The notes beneath the pieces are model-generated. The model was not told where the DNA came from. It made no database searches and saw only the letters and a list, made by a program, of their open reading frames with translations. Below, piece by piece: positions 56,702 through 64,000 of a stretch of DNA of 64,000 nucleotides (the stretch's first letter is position 1; the number at the start of each line of letters is the position of its first letter). Where the stretch lies: the NCBI GenBank assembly GCA_000403295.2, contig KE159610.1, positions 1-64,000 on the forward strand. Direction: 5' to 3'. Origin of the DNA: Lachnospiraceae bacterium M18-1 (GTDB lineage: Bacteria > Bacillota > Clostridia > Lachnospirales > Lachnospiraceae). A program made the translations under genes and the position numbers.

Positions 56702-57705
56702 AAAAACCAACCGACTTTTCAAGAATCTTAGCATCCTACTTGACAGCTTACCTGCCTTCACTGCGGAATGTGACAAGGAACACAGTTTCTTCATACTGTG
56801 ACACGTTCCGCCTTCTGCTCACATTCTGCCGTGATGTTTACGGGTTAAAAGCAGAGAGCCTGGGCATATCTGACTTTTCGCCCGATATGATACAGGATTT
56901 CCTTTCATGGCTGAAAAATGAACGGGGAAACAGCATCTCCACGCGAAACCAAAGGCTGGCGGCAATACGGGCTTTTTTCAGATATGCGGAGGTGGAAAGC
57001 CCTGAAAATATGCTGCTGTGCCAAAAAATCATACAGATACCTTTTTCAAAACGTGAAAAGCCTGTCATGAATTACCTGTCCGTTGAAGAGATGGGCGAAA
57101 TCCTAAGACAGCCAGACCAGTCAACGGCTTACGGCAGGCGTGACCTCTGCTTTTTAAGCCTGCTGTATGATACAGGCGCAAGGGTGTCAGAAATCCTGTC
57201 TGTCAGGGTGCGGGATGTCCGCCTGGAAAATCCCGCCAAAGTAATCCTGTTTGGGAAAGGGCGGAAACTGCGGGAAGTCCCGATACTTTCCAATACGGCA
57301 GAGCATTTGAAACGGTACATTTCAGAAAATCATCTGGACATGCCCGTAAAGTTAGACAGGAATTTATTCCAGAACCATCAGGGCAGGCCATTAACCCGTG
57401 CGGGAGCTGCTTACATACTGAAAAAATATGCCGCAGCCGCAAACGTGGAAACACATGTTTCACCCCATACCCTCCGCCATACCAAAGCCATGCACTTGCT
57501 TGAAGCAGGAGTAAACCTTTTTTATATCAAGGATTTCCTTGGGCATGAGGATATATCCACTACGGAAGTGTATGCCAAAGCAAGCATAGAAACACAGCGT
57601 GCGGCTCTGGAGAAGCATTCGATTGTGACGGCACCAAGCACACCGTCTTGGGCAACAGATACGGATACTTTAGAATGGCTGAAATCTTTTGGGAAGCAAC
57701 AATAA
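56698..57705 (+). CDS. RIT tyrosine recombinase C
   Basis: A 335-residue recombinase overlapping B by 4 bp (ATGA). Catalytic Arg in YDTGARVSEILSVR, SPHTLRHTKAMHLL and GHEDISTTEVYAKA (Tyr). Followed by the right RIT end. Overlapping starts and stops show a single translated operon of three. Confidence 0.92.
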   Translation: MKKPTDFSRILASYLTAYLPSLRNVTRNTVSSYCDTFRLLLTFCRDVYGLKAESLGISDFSPDMIQDFLSWLKNERGNSISTRNQRLAAIRAFFRYAEVESPENMLLCQKIIQIPFSKREKPVMNYLSVEEMGEILRQPDQSTAYGRRDLCFLSLLYDTGARVSEILSVRVRDVRLENPAKVILFGKGRKLREVPILSNTAEHLKRYISENHLDMPVKLDRNLFQNHQGRPLTRAGAAYILKKYAAAANVETHVSPHTLRHTKAMHLLEAGVNLFYIKDFLGHEDISTTEVYAKASIETQRAALEKHSIVTAPSTPSWATDTDTLEWLKSFGKQQ

Positions 57706-57729
57706 TTATGTAAAGAAATATATGTATCG

Positions 57730-57775
57730 AAAGCAGAGAACGCTGCATTCTAACGGCTATTTCTCTGCTTTCTTT
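57730..57775 (+). terminator. RIT operon terminator
   Basis: GAAAGCAGAGAA and TTCTCTGCTTTC form a 12-bp stem with a 19-nt loop, followed by TTTTC, 20 bp after recombinase C. Confidence 0.75.
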
Positions 57776-57800
57776 TCATAATTACTTTCTCTACATAAGG
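57771..57800 (-). repeat. RIT right inverted repeat
   Basis: TCTTTTCATAATTACTTTCT plus CTACATAAGG; complement starts CCTTATGTAGAGAAAG, matching the left end. Confidence 0.82.
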
Positions 57801-57812
57801 TGTTTTATGTGA

Positions 57813-59630
57813 CTAATCACATAACACTCCGTAACCGTATATTGAGCCGCTCCCGACTGGATAGCTCTGCTGTTTGCAGGCGTCCCCAGAGTTGCCCTCC
57901 ACGGTGTAGACCGTCCCATTCTCGCATTTCTCCACGATTCCCACATGGTCGATTGAGCCGTCGCTCCCCCAATCAAAGAAAATGAGGTCGCCTGCCTGCG
58001 GCTCATAGTTCTTATCCTGCCATTGCCCTTTGCCCTTGAACCAGTTCACGCCGTCCGAGCAGAGGGAGAATTTCGGTATAATGCCGTTTTCCAGATAGCC
58101 GCATTGCTCGCTGCACCACGAAACAAAACAAGCACACCATTCCACACGCCCCTCAAAGCCATACCAGCTCCAATAAGGCTGTCCGCCCTCGTTACCGAGC
58201 TGCGTCAAGGCAACCTCTACAATGGCTTGATTGCCGCCACTTGTAAACGCCCGCCCGTATGGATAGTATCGTAACACATGGGCGGGGTACTGCGTGTCGC
58301 CGTATTTCTCCCAACCGAGCCGCTGTGCCTGCATTGAGGAAAACTCCACCGCATTTGCATAGGAATAGCCGCCGTAGTTGGTCTTTGCCCATGAGATATA
58401 TCCGTTGCCGAAGTTGTAGCCCTGCAAGGCGAGCTTGATGCGCTCCATGTCAATCGGGTTCTCCACTTCGGCAGAAACAAGGGCGGCTTTTAGTTCCTGC
58501 ACGCCGCACTCAATGGAATATTCGGGGTCTTTGATGCCGTTCGGTTCATGGGGGTATTTCTTGTTGAAGCTCCCCTCCGCCGCCTGCATCGGGTCGCTAC
58601 CCTTTCCGCCAGATTCCTGCATCATCACCGCCTTTATCAGTTCCACATATTCGGGGATGCCGTACTGCTTTGCATACTTCTGTATCAGCGGCGTGTAGGC
58701 TTCCACCTCCGCACTGACAGGGGTATATGACGTGCTTTCGCTGCCGCCGCCAAACAGGGAAACCGCACATCCAAACAGGACAACGATAAGGATTATCACA
58801 ACGGCAATCCAACCGCCTGCGATAAGGGCGGAAACCAACGCCTTAGTCCCTGCAATAATCGCCTTGACCGCCGCAATGGTCGCCTTGACCGTGGCTTTCG
58901 TCGCTTCGGCTGTTGCCTTTGCGGTGGCTTTTGCCGTCTGCGCCGCTTTCTGTGCGGCTTTGGCAGACGCTTTCGCCGTTTTCTGCGCCGCCTTTGCGGT
59001 CTGCTCCGTGGTCTTAATCGCTGTCTTGGATGTCGCCTTTGCAGTTTTCACGCCTTTTTCCGTCGCCTTGACCGTGCCTTTGGCTGTGGTCTTGACGGTT
59101 TTTTCCGCATTTCTGGCGGTTGTCTTTATCGTCCGTTTTCCCTGCTGTCTGGTCTTTATCAGTGAGTTTGCCGCCGTCTGTGGCGTTTCGGTCTTAGCAG
59201 ACGTAGCAGAAACAGCGGGACGGCTTGCAGTCCCTTGTATTTCCTGCAAGCCGTCCTGTCCCATTGTACACATGGCGTTTTGTCCTGCCTTGTTCCGCAT
59301 TGTTTTCTGCTCTGCGGCTTTCTTCGCCCGCTTTGCCTTAAAATCGGCGATTTTATCTTTCGCCTTACCGATATTCTCTCTTGTAATCTGGGCGTTTTTC
59401 TGCCCCTGCTTATTGAATTGGTGGATGCCCTCGTCCTTGATACGCCCTGAAGCATGGGAAACCTTGTCGGCGGCATATTCCGTGGGGGAATTTTCCTCTG
59501 CATAATATCCCTGCTCCGCTTTGTCTTTTGTCTTAGCGTAAGCGGATTTCATGCGTTCCCCTGCAACAGCCGCCTTATCAAGCGTCTTAATCGTGCCTTT
59601 AACCGCATCTCTGGTCTTTATATCAGCCAT
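57813..59630 (-). CDS. ICE peptidoglycan hydrolase (lysozyme-like + CHAP)
   Basis: A 605-residue protein. The N-terminal 230 residues are basic and Ala/Thr/Lys-repetitive (TAKATSKTAIKTTEQTAKAA), then one membrane helix (GWIAVVIILIVVLFGCAVSL). The lysozyme-like domain (about 300-430; MMQESGGKGSDPMQAAEG) contains the catalytic Glu. The C-terminal CHAP domain has Cys in VEWCACFVSWCSE and His in DHVGIVEKC. It opens the wall for conjugation. The gene is the first after the RIT right end. Confidence 0.9.
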   Translation of the reverse strand: MADIKTRDAVKGTIKTLDKAAVAGERMKSAYAKTKDKAEQGYYAEENSPTEYAADKVSHASGRIKDEGIHQFNKQGQKNAQITRENIGKAKDKIADFKAKRAKKAAEQKTMRNKAGQNAMCTMGQDGLQEIQGTASRPAVSATSAKTETPQTAANSLIKTRQQGKRTIKTTARNAEKTVKTTAKGTVKATEKGVKTAKATSKTAIKTTEQTAKAAQKTAKASAKAAQKAAQTAKATAKATAEATKATVKATIAAVKAIIAGTKALVSALIAGGWIAVVIILIVVLFGCAVSLFGGGSESTSYTPVSAEVEAYTPLIQKYAKQYGIPEYVELIKAVMMQESGGKGSDPMQAAEGSFNKKYPHEPNGIKDPEYSIECGVQELKAALVSAEVENPIDMERIKLALQGYNFGNGYISWAKTNYGGYSYANAVEFSSMQAQRLGWEKYGDTQYPAHVLRYYPYGRAFTSGGNQAIVEVALTQLGNEGGQPYWSWYGFEGRVEWCACFVSWCSEQCGYLENGIIPKFSLCSDGVNWFKGKGQWQDKNYEPQAGDLIFFDWGSDGSIDHVGIVEKCENGTVYTVEGNSGDACKQQSYPVGSGSIYGYGVLCD

Positions 59631-59668
59631 AAAATCCGACCTCCTTTCCCAGAAGATTTGCGGTCATG

Positions 59669-60454
59669 TCAGTCTGCTCTTTTCGCCACCACGACAAGCC
59701 TGCCGTTCTGTGCGGAGTATTCGCAGGTGGAGAGAGTAATGAGCTTATCCCCATATTCAGCGGTCACGCCCGTATCATACAAGGAAAGCTCTTTACATTT
59801 CCCGATATAGGCATCAAACTCTTTTTCATTTTCCGCATTGATAAAATCATAGTAGCGGTAGCCCTCCGAGCTGTACGCCACGGTCTTAAACACGGCAATG
59901 ATTTCATACTCTGCCTGCTCCGTGAGGGTGTCAAACTGGACGGTCTTATGCTTCTCATAAAAGCTCTTGGATTTGTAATCTTCCAATGCCCCGAACATCC
60001 TACCGCCCTTGATGTGGTGTCCGTAAATAACCAGATTGTCGCTTGTGAGGATGTCGCAGTCCTCTTGGATATACGGTACGCCTAAGTCGCTGTATTCTTT
60101 TTCAAAGCTGTGCTTCAGATAGAAATTCGGATTGTTCTTGCTCTGCATGACAGGGTAGTTGATGCTTGTTCCGTCAACAGCAATCCACCCGACCATATCC
60201 TCATTCTGCAAATACAGCTCTTTGTATTTCGCAAGGATGTCCTCGCCCTCGCTGACGGGCGTATCTTTATCTTTTGGCGGTTCTTCCTCTGGCTCGGCGT
60301 TCTCCACGACCTCGGCAATCTCCGCAAAGGCTTCCGTCTGCTCGTCTATCTGCTGGTAATGGCTGTAAATCTTAAAGCCGCAAAAAACCGCTGCTCCTAA
60401 AAAGGTAACAGCGGCGGCGATGCAGATAATAGGTTTATAGTTTTTTAAATTCAT
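59669..60454 (-). CDS. srtB: Class B sortase
   Basis: A 261-residue sortase: membrane anchor (IICIAAAVTFLGAAVFCGFK), acidic linker, catalytic domain with His in NLVIYGHHIKGG, Cys in LITLSTCEYS and Arg in NGRLVVVAKR. It anchors surface proteins, probably for donor-recipient contact. It lies between the hydrolase and the DUF6075-like gene, as in other Clostridia conjugative transposons. Confidence 0.92.
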   Translation of the reverse strand: MNLKNYKPIICIAAAVTFLGAAVFCGFKIYSHYQQIDEQTEAFAEIAEVVENAEPEEEPPKDKDTPVSEGEDILAKYKELYLQNEDMVGWIAVDGTSINYPVMQSKNNPNFYLKHSFEKEYSDLGVPYIQEDCDILTSDNLVIYGHHIKGGRMFGALEDYKSKSFYEKHKTVQFDTLTEQAEYEIIAVFKTVAYSSEGYRYYDFINAENEKEFDAYIGKCKELSLYDTGVTAEYGDKLITLSTCEYSAQNGRLVVVAKRAD

Positions 60455-60537
60455 AGGCTTTTCCTTTCCTTAATCCTGCCCTGCTTTCTGGGCATATAGG
60501 GATGCCCGCAGGGTGTTTCCTTTTTTCTTGTTTTCAG

Positions 60538-60942
60538 TTACCGTGTATGCTCCGTCTGCTTCTTGGGCGTGGGTAAGTCCCTGCAATATTCGGGATACCG
60601 TGCCTTGATGCCCTCCATGAAATACGGGGCGAACTCGCAGCAGAACAATTCTTCTGGCGTGAACAGCTTCTCACGCCCCTCCTCGGCGTAACCGTTCCAG
60701 AGGTTAAAGGCAAGGTGGCAGACCTTGACCGTGCCGCTCGTCTGCCAGCCTGCGTGCATCCCCTCTGGCTTGATGCAGTCTGTCTTAAAATCGAACATGG
60801 CGTTGATGTTCCGCCTTGTTTCCCCCGCAATCCCCATCACATAAAAAAATGCCCTGTGGTAACAGTCGTTTACCCTGCATTTCATCATGCTTTCCAGAAA
60901 AAAATCACGGTGGGCTGCGTTGCGAAACCTTATCTCTGACAT
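60538..60942 (-). CDS. DUF6075-like ICE protein
   Basis: About 134 residues from ATG 60942 (MSEIRFRNAAHRDFFLESMM), GGAGGATTTTT upstream. CRVNDCYHRAFFYVMGIAGE and EGMHAGWQTSGTVKVCHLAF, NLWNGYA are constant parts of a small conserved ICE protein of unknown function. It overlaps the methyltransferase gene by 13 bp. Confidence 0.82.
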   Translation of the reverse strand: MSEIRFRNAAHRDFFLESMMKCRVNDCYHRAFFYVMGIAGETRRNINAMFDFKTDCIKPEGMHAGWQTSGTVKVCHLAFNLWNGYAEEGREKLFTPEELFCCEFAPYFMEGIKARYPEYCRDLPTPKKQTEHTR

Positions 60943-61721
60943 AAAAATCCTCCTTTCTCCTGCGCCGATATGCTGCAATCTGTTTCTTTTTGCAGCCGTG
61001 GCAAAATGATATTACCCACATAGGATTCATTGATTTCAGAAGCGATAAAGTCACGCCCGTTTTTGATGCACTGGACTACCTCGCTCCCAGAGCCTGCAAA
61101 GGGGATTACCACTAAATCGCCCGCCCTGCTGCTTGCAAGCAGCATCCGTTCCGCCAGCTTCTCTGGCTTCTGCGTGGGATGCCCCGTCGCTTCTTTATAG
61201 TTTGGCATAATCCTCGGAAACTCCCACACGTTCCCGCAGGATTTCCCCTTTTGGTTCTTCCGTCTGTCTTTTTCGCCTCCCTCATCATACGGGATGCGGA
61301 CGGCGTCAATGTTGATTTCATGCAGGGGGTTACTGTAAAACCACAAGAACTCCGCTTCATTCCGATAGGTCGCTTTCGCAGGTCGCCCCGTCCTATAATT
61401 CCAGACAATCAGATTCCGCTTTATCCAGTCAAACTTGTCTAAGACGTGGGTAGAGAGTTTGTCTATCATCTGGCAGCTCCCCCAACAGTAAAACGCACCC
61501 GTAGGCTTCAAAATCCTGTGGCATTCCCCCGCCCACGCCAGACACCATTCCAGATATTCCAAAACTGTCTGGAACACAAAATCAAACTCCCCTTTCATGC
61601 GGTAATACGGCGGGTCGGCAATCACTAAATCCACGCTTCTGTCTGGAAGTCCCCGCAGCACTTCCAGACAGTCGGCAGGATAAACACAATTCCTTTCCTG
61701 TCCTTTCAAAAATAAGTTCAA
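60930..61721 (-). CDS. DNA methyltransferase of the ICE (beta-type, DPPY)
   Basis: A 263-residue N6-adenine or N4-cytosine methyltransferase: catalytic DPPYYRMKGEFDFVFQ near residue 38, followed by LEWCLAWAGECHRILKPTG and a later SAM motif (VIPFAGSGSEVVQ), giving the beta order. GHPTQKPEKLAERM is also typical. No cognate endonuclease is adjacent, so it likely protects the incoming element DNA from restriction. Confidence 0.9.
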   Translation of the reverse strand: MNLFLKGQERNCVYPADCLEVLRGLPDRSVDLVIADPPYYRMKGEFDFVFQTVLEYLEWCLAWAGECHRILKPTGAFYCWGSCQMIDKLSTHVLDKFDWIKRNLIVWNYRTGRPAKATYRNEAEFLWFYSNPLHEINIDAVRIPYDEGGEKDRRKNQKGKSCGNVWEFPRIMPNYKEATGHPTQKPEKLAERMLLASSRAGDLVVIPFAGSGSEVVQCIKNGRDFIASEINESYVGNIILPRLQKETDCSISAQEKGGFLCQR

Positions 61722-61744
61722 TACTAATCACTTCCTTTTCTGCT

Positions 61745-61993
61745 AAATAAGTTTCATAATAATGTGACTTCTACCACCTTTGCATAAAGAAAAGGCACAT
61801 CTACCTGTATCAGCAAACACGCCTTTCCAAACAACGCCCTATCATCCGCAATTTTCCACGTTCCAGTATGAAACTTATTTTTAAAGTCATGCTGTTTTTA
61901 TGAAACCTATTTATAAAAATTTCAATCTCCACAGCATTATGGAACTTATTTGCGAATTTATAAGACTTATTTTGCAAAGTATAAAACTTATTT
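61745..61993 (-). repeat. Cluster of AAATAAGTTTCATA repeats
   Basis: Six copies of a 13-14 bp word in about 250 noncoding bp: one on the plus strand (61745-61758) and five on the minus strand (61868-61880, 61900-61912, 61939-61951, 61960-61972, 61981-61993) as AAATA(A/G)GT(T/C)(T/C)(T/C)AT. They lie between VirB4 and the methyltransferase. The region has no gene. Confidence 0.65.
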
Positions 61994-62024
61994 ATCAGTC
62001 AACATTTCCAAAAATGCCATCCTT

Positions 62025-62936
62025 TTAGCACTCCCCAAATTTCGTTGTCATCAATTTATACAGCTCCGTATTGCGTGGGAATTTGTTTACAAACGGCACA
62101 AGGGAGCTGCCGACTTTCAAAAGCCCCTGCCCCGCACCGACATTCGTGATATAGCTCATCTGCAAATCGGAGATGTTAAGGAGCTTCGCAAGCTCAATAC
62201 GGTCTGTGGACGCTTGGTTCAGCATGATGATAAATTCAGAATTGGCAAGCATCGTCCTCGCCGTATGGCTCTGCAAGAGGTCGTCCACGTTCTGCGTGAT
62301 GCCCGTACAGTACGCCCCGTACTTACGAACACGCTTCCAGAGGGTAAAGAGGAAGTTCGCCGAGTATTCATGCTGAAAGAGCAGATAAATCTCGTCAATG
62401 AAAATAAACGTGTTCCTGCCTTTCGCCCTGTTCTGGGTGATGCGGTTTAAAATGCTGTCAAGCACCACAAGCATACCGATAGGCTGTAACTGCTTGCCCA
62501 AATCCAGGATGTCGTAGCAGATAAGGCGGCTGTGGGTGTCCACGTTCGTATGCTTGGCAAAGGTGTTGAGAGAGCCGTCCGTGAAAAGCTCAATCGCAAG
62601 GGCGATTTCCTGCGCTTCTGGCTCGTCCTGCTTTAACAGCTCCTCACGGAAGTCCTGCAAAGTCGGCGGCGTACCCATATAGTTGCCCTGCTGGTAGTAG
62701 CGGTAGACGCTCGCCGTGCAGCGGTCGATGATGGACTTCTGCTTTGCCCCAAGGCTTGCCCCGCCAATGAGCTGTTCGCAGAGGGATAAAATAAACTCCG
62801 ATTTGAGGATGACGGGGTTCGCACCGTCGCCGTAATCAGAGTTCATGTCCATTGCGTTGATGTGGTTGTCGCTCGTCGCCGAGATGTGGACGACCTCGCC
62901 CTGCATCGCCTTTACAAGCGGGGAATAGTCGGCTAA
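62025..62936 (-). CDS. VirB4/TraE-type conjugation ATPase, exon downstream of a group II intron (5' part outside window)
   Basis: 304 codons, beginning LADYSPLVKAMQGEVVHISA after the intron 3' end. It contains NAMDMNSDYGDGANPVILKS, LKSEFILSLCEQLIGG, Walker B NTFIFIDEIYLLF, and ITQNVDDLLQS, typical VirB4. It powers the type IV secretion channel. Walker A must lie in the other exon, right of the window. Precise splicing is needed to make the protein. Confidence 0.85.
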   Translation of the reverse strand, partial: LADYSPLVKAMQGEVVHISATSDNHINAMDMNSDYGDGANPVILKSEFILSLCEQLIGGASLGAKQKSIIDRCTASVYRYYQQGNYMGTPPTLQDFREELLKQDEPEAQEIALAIELFTDGSLNTFAKHTNVDTHSRLICYDILDLGKQLQPIGMLVVLDSILNRITQNRAKGRNTFIFIDEIYLLFQHEYSANFLFTLWKRVRKYGAYCTGITQNVDDLLQSHTARTMLANSEFIIMLNQASTDRIELAKLLNISDLQMSYITNVGAGQGLLKVGSSLVPFVNKFPRNTELYKLMTTKFGEC

Positions 62937-62967
62937 GTCGGGGCGATTACTCGCCCTTTCTCGCCTA

Positions 62968-63003
62968 AGAACCGTACGTGAGCGTTTCCGCTCATACGGC
63001 TCA
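62968..63003 (-). ncRNA. Group II intron domain V
   Basis: Minus strand GAGCCGTATGAGCGGAAACG then CTCACGTACGGTTCTT: the conserved catalytic hairpin (GAGCCGUAU ... ACGUACGGUUC) with a GAAA tetraloop and two-base bulge. Confidence 0.92.
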
Positions 63004-63012
63004 AGCATTTCA

Positions 63013-64000
63013 TCACTCTTTCGAGCGGCTCTCAAGATAGATTCTTTGGCAGTCAGCGTGAACATACGCCATATTTGCCACTTCCTCTTTTCCGCCACAG
63101 GACTTCGGCACTTTGAAGAAAATCTCCCTCTCGTCCAAAATATCCAGTGGCATTCCACAGTGATAGCAACAGCCGTCTTGATTCTTCCAGATTAGCTTGA
63201 AGCGTCCTGTCAGTTTCTTCATTCCCTGATTGAACTTGCGTTGTTTGAAATATTCCGTATCAAGGAATGGGTTGGCTGCTTCCCTTACTTTTGTGTGTCG
63301 GACAATCGGCGTATGGTCTACCCGTATCAGCTCCTTTGTGTCCGTAGCGAACACCCAGTTTCGGTTTTCCCTGCGATGCCAATACCTCGTGGAAATCCAC
63401 CATTGCCCTTTCTTCGGATGCCGTCTTTTCGCCCATCTCCACAATAATTCGTAGAGGATATAGTCCAGATGTGCAAATGCTTCGCTTGCCACTACGGACT
63501 GGTGGTAATTCGTCCATCCTCGGATTTGTTGATTCAGTTTCATAATCAGCACATCCTGATTCCATGCTTTTCCACGTTTCAATATCGTATCAGATAAGTT
63601 CCTCACGATTGCCTGTATGGATTTCTTTGACGGCTTCACAATCAGCTTTCCTTTAAACTTTCGGAATGTCCAGCCTAACATATCGAATCCGTCATTGATG
63701 TGGGTGACTACCGTTTTCTCATCAGATAATTCCAAACCTCTTGTTTTCAGGAAATCCTTTATCAGCTCTTTTGCTTCTAAGGCGATTTCTTCTGTTGCCG
63801 CTGTGACGACGAAATCGTCAGCATAACGCACCAGATTGACCTTATGGGCGTTTTTGAACCTCAAGTCCACCTTTCCAAGCCTGTTGGTGTGGAATCTGTC
63901 CGATAACACTTTCTGCATACCGTCCAATGCCATATTTGCAAGAATCGGCGATATAACGCCGCCCTGCGGAGTGCCGTCCTCTGTCGGGAACAGTTCTCCC
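63013..64000 (-). CDS. ltrA: Group II intron reverse transcriptase/maturase with HNH domain (5' partial)
   Basis: The frame is open to the right edge (GELFPTEDGTPQGGVISPIL visible). RT motif 4 (TPQGGVISPIL), catalytic YADD in NLVRYADDFVVTA, motif LGWTFRKFKGKLIVKPS, maturase X domain (about 150-230, QIRGWTNYHQSVVASEAFAH) and a C-terminal HNH endonuclease (CYHCGMPL; CGGKEEVANMAYVHADC). All activities for retrohoming look intact in the visible part. Confidence 0.93.
   Translation of the reverse strand, partial: GELFPTEDGTPQGGVISPILANMALDGMQKVLSDRFHTNRLGKVDLRFKNAHKVNLVRYADDFVVTAATEEIALEAKELIKDFLKTRGLELSDEKTVVTHINDGFDMLGWTFRKFKGKLIVKPSKKSIQAIVRNLSDTILKRGKAWNQDVLIMKLNQQIRGWTNYHQSVVASEAFAHLDYILYELLWRWAKRRHPKKGQWWISTRYWHRRENRNWVFATDTKELIRVDHTPIVRHTKVREAANPFLDTEYFKQRKFNQGMKKLTGRFKLIWKNQDGCCYHCGMPLDILDEREIFFKVPKSCGGKEEVANMAYVHADCQRIYLESRSKE

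Larger units (their letters stand above)
54346..57800. mobile_element. RIT element (recombinases in trio)
   Basis: A 3455-bp element: three overlapping tyrosine recombinase genes bounded by 30-bp inverted ends. The left end is CCTTATGTAGAGAAAGCACT... and the right end reads TCTTTTCATAATTACTTTCTC... (complement CCTTATGTAGAGAAAGTAAT). It has its own terminators at both sides. It is inserted in the ICE between the XRE gene and the hydrolase gene. Confidence 0.88.
39977..64000. mobile_element. Integrative conjugative element with serine recombinase (right end outside window)
   Basis: It begins directly after the cotJC fragment with a terminal hairpin (AAGCCCCTGA/TCAGGGGCTT, 39981-40011) and the recombinase gene, followed by regulators, a resistance cargo and a sortase/hydrolase/VirB4 conjugation module typical of Clostridia conjugative transposons. 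It carries nested elements: a RIT element (54346-57800) and a group II intron (from 62937). The junction contains GA, compatible with TnpX-type target use, but the exact end needs the other junction. Confidence 0.85.
62937..64000 (-). mobile_element. Group II intron inside virB4 (5' part outside window)
   Basis: The intron 3' end carries domain V (62968-63003), a domain-VI-like stem GGCGA/TCGCC with a bulged A, and ends in about CCCCGAC just before the VirB4 frame. It encodes a reverse transcriptase/maturase. The exact 3' splice site (62936/62937) is inferred from the usual AY ending and the reading frame. Confidence 0.8.

Noticed and set aside
58732..59505. Plus-strand 257-residue Ala/Val-rich frame
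   Set aside because: Antisense of the Thr/Ala/Lys repeats in the hydrolase; the apparent membrane-like repeats are a by-product.
61745..61993. CRISPR array
   Set aside because: Repeats are only 13-14 bp, vary, have irregular spacing and one is inverted; no cas genes are present. No CRISPR array was seen anywhere in the window.

Overview
The window looks like part of the chromosome of a spore-forming gut Clostridia species (Lachnospiraceae-like). The evidence is phage structural proteins of low-GC Gram-positive type, strong AGGAGG-type ribosome sites, a class B sortase conjugation module, and a recognisable piece of the spore-coat manganese-catalase gene cotJC between two large mobile elements. 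No rRNA, tRNA or CRISPR array was seen.

Region 1 (1 to about 39.87 kb) is most of a siphophage-type prophage. From left to right (late genes on the minus strand) it holds a tail fibre running off the left edge, tail endopeptidase, Dit, tape measure, an accessory island (Rha, RHH protein, a zinc-ribbon/DEDDh-exonuclease/SAP protein, plus-strand HicAB), a frameshifted tail chaperone pair, a tail-terminator/major-tail-protein fusion, HK97-type head genes and terminase. Then come an HNH gene, a late-transcription regulator, and a long minus-strand early operon with a Dam-like methylase, many small proteins, a PcfJ-like protein, an RNase-H-like protein and an HUH (G2P-like) replication protein. 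The immunity region (about 32.3-35.9 kb) has divergent Cro-like and CI-like repressors over three operators, and three tandem modules of convergent small genes. Each module starts with the same promoter and a covarying 5' hairpin. Behind the repressor lie a second HicAB pair, an AbiF-type HEPN gene with an upstream structured RNA, a Uma2-family gene and a large serine integrase. Several prophage genes look damaged or recoded: an in-frame amber stop, two -1 frameshifts, an internal deletion in the methylase and a lost stop codon in the tail operon.

Region 2 (39.872-39.976 kb) is a 105-bp remnant of cotJC. It is bounded on the left by the prophage end and on the right by an integrative conjugative element (ICE), so two serine-recombinase elements appear to sit in one sporulation gene.

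Region 3 (about 39.98 kb to the right edge) is the ICE. It has its own serine recombinase, a MazF-like toxin, a sigma-like regulator, and a 10-kb resistance/efflux cargo: an ABC-F gene with an attenuator leader peptide, GNAT, KTR proteins, two MATE pumps, AraC-GNAT, two PadR repressors, YjdF and a xenobiotic acetyltransferase. An XRE regulator follows, then an inserted 3.46-kb RIT element (three overlapping tyrosine recombinases with inverted ends). The conjugation module has a peptidoglycan hydrolase, sortase, DUF6075-like protein, DNA methyltransferase and a VirB4 ATPase interrupted by a group II intron whose reverse transcriptase runs off the right edge.

All calls were made by eye from the sequence; no database search was possible.
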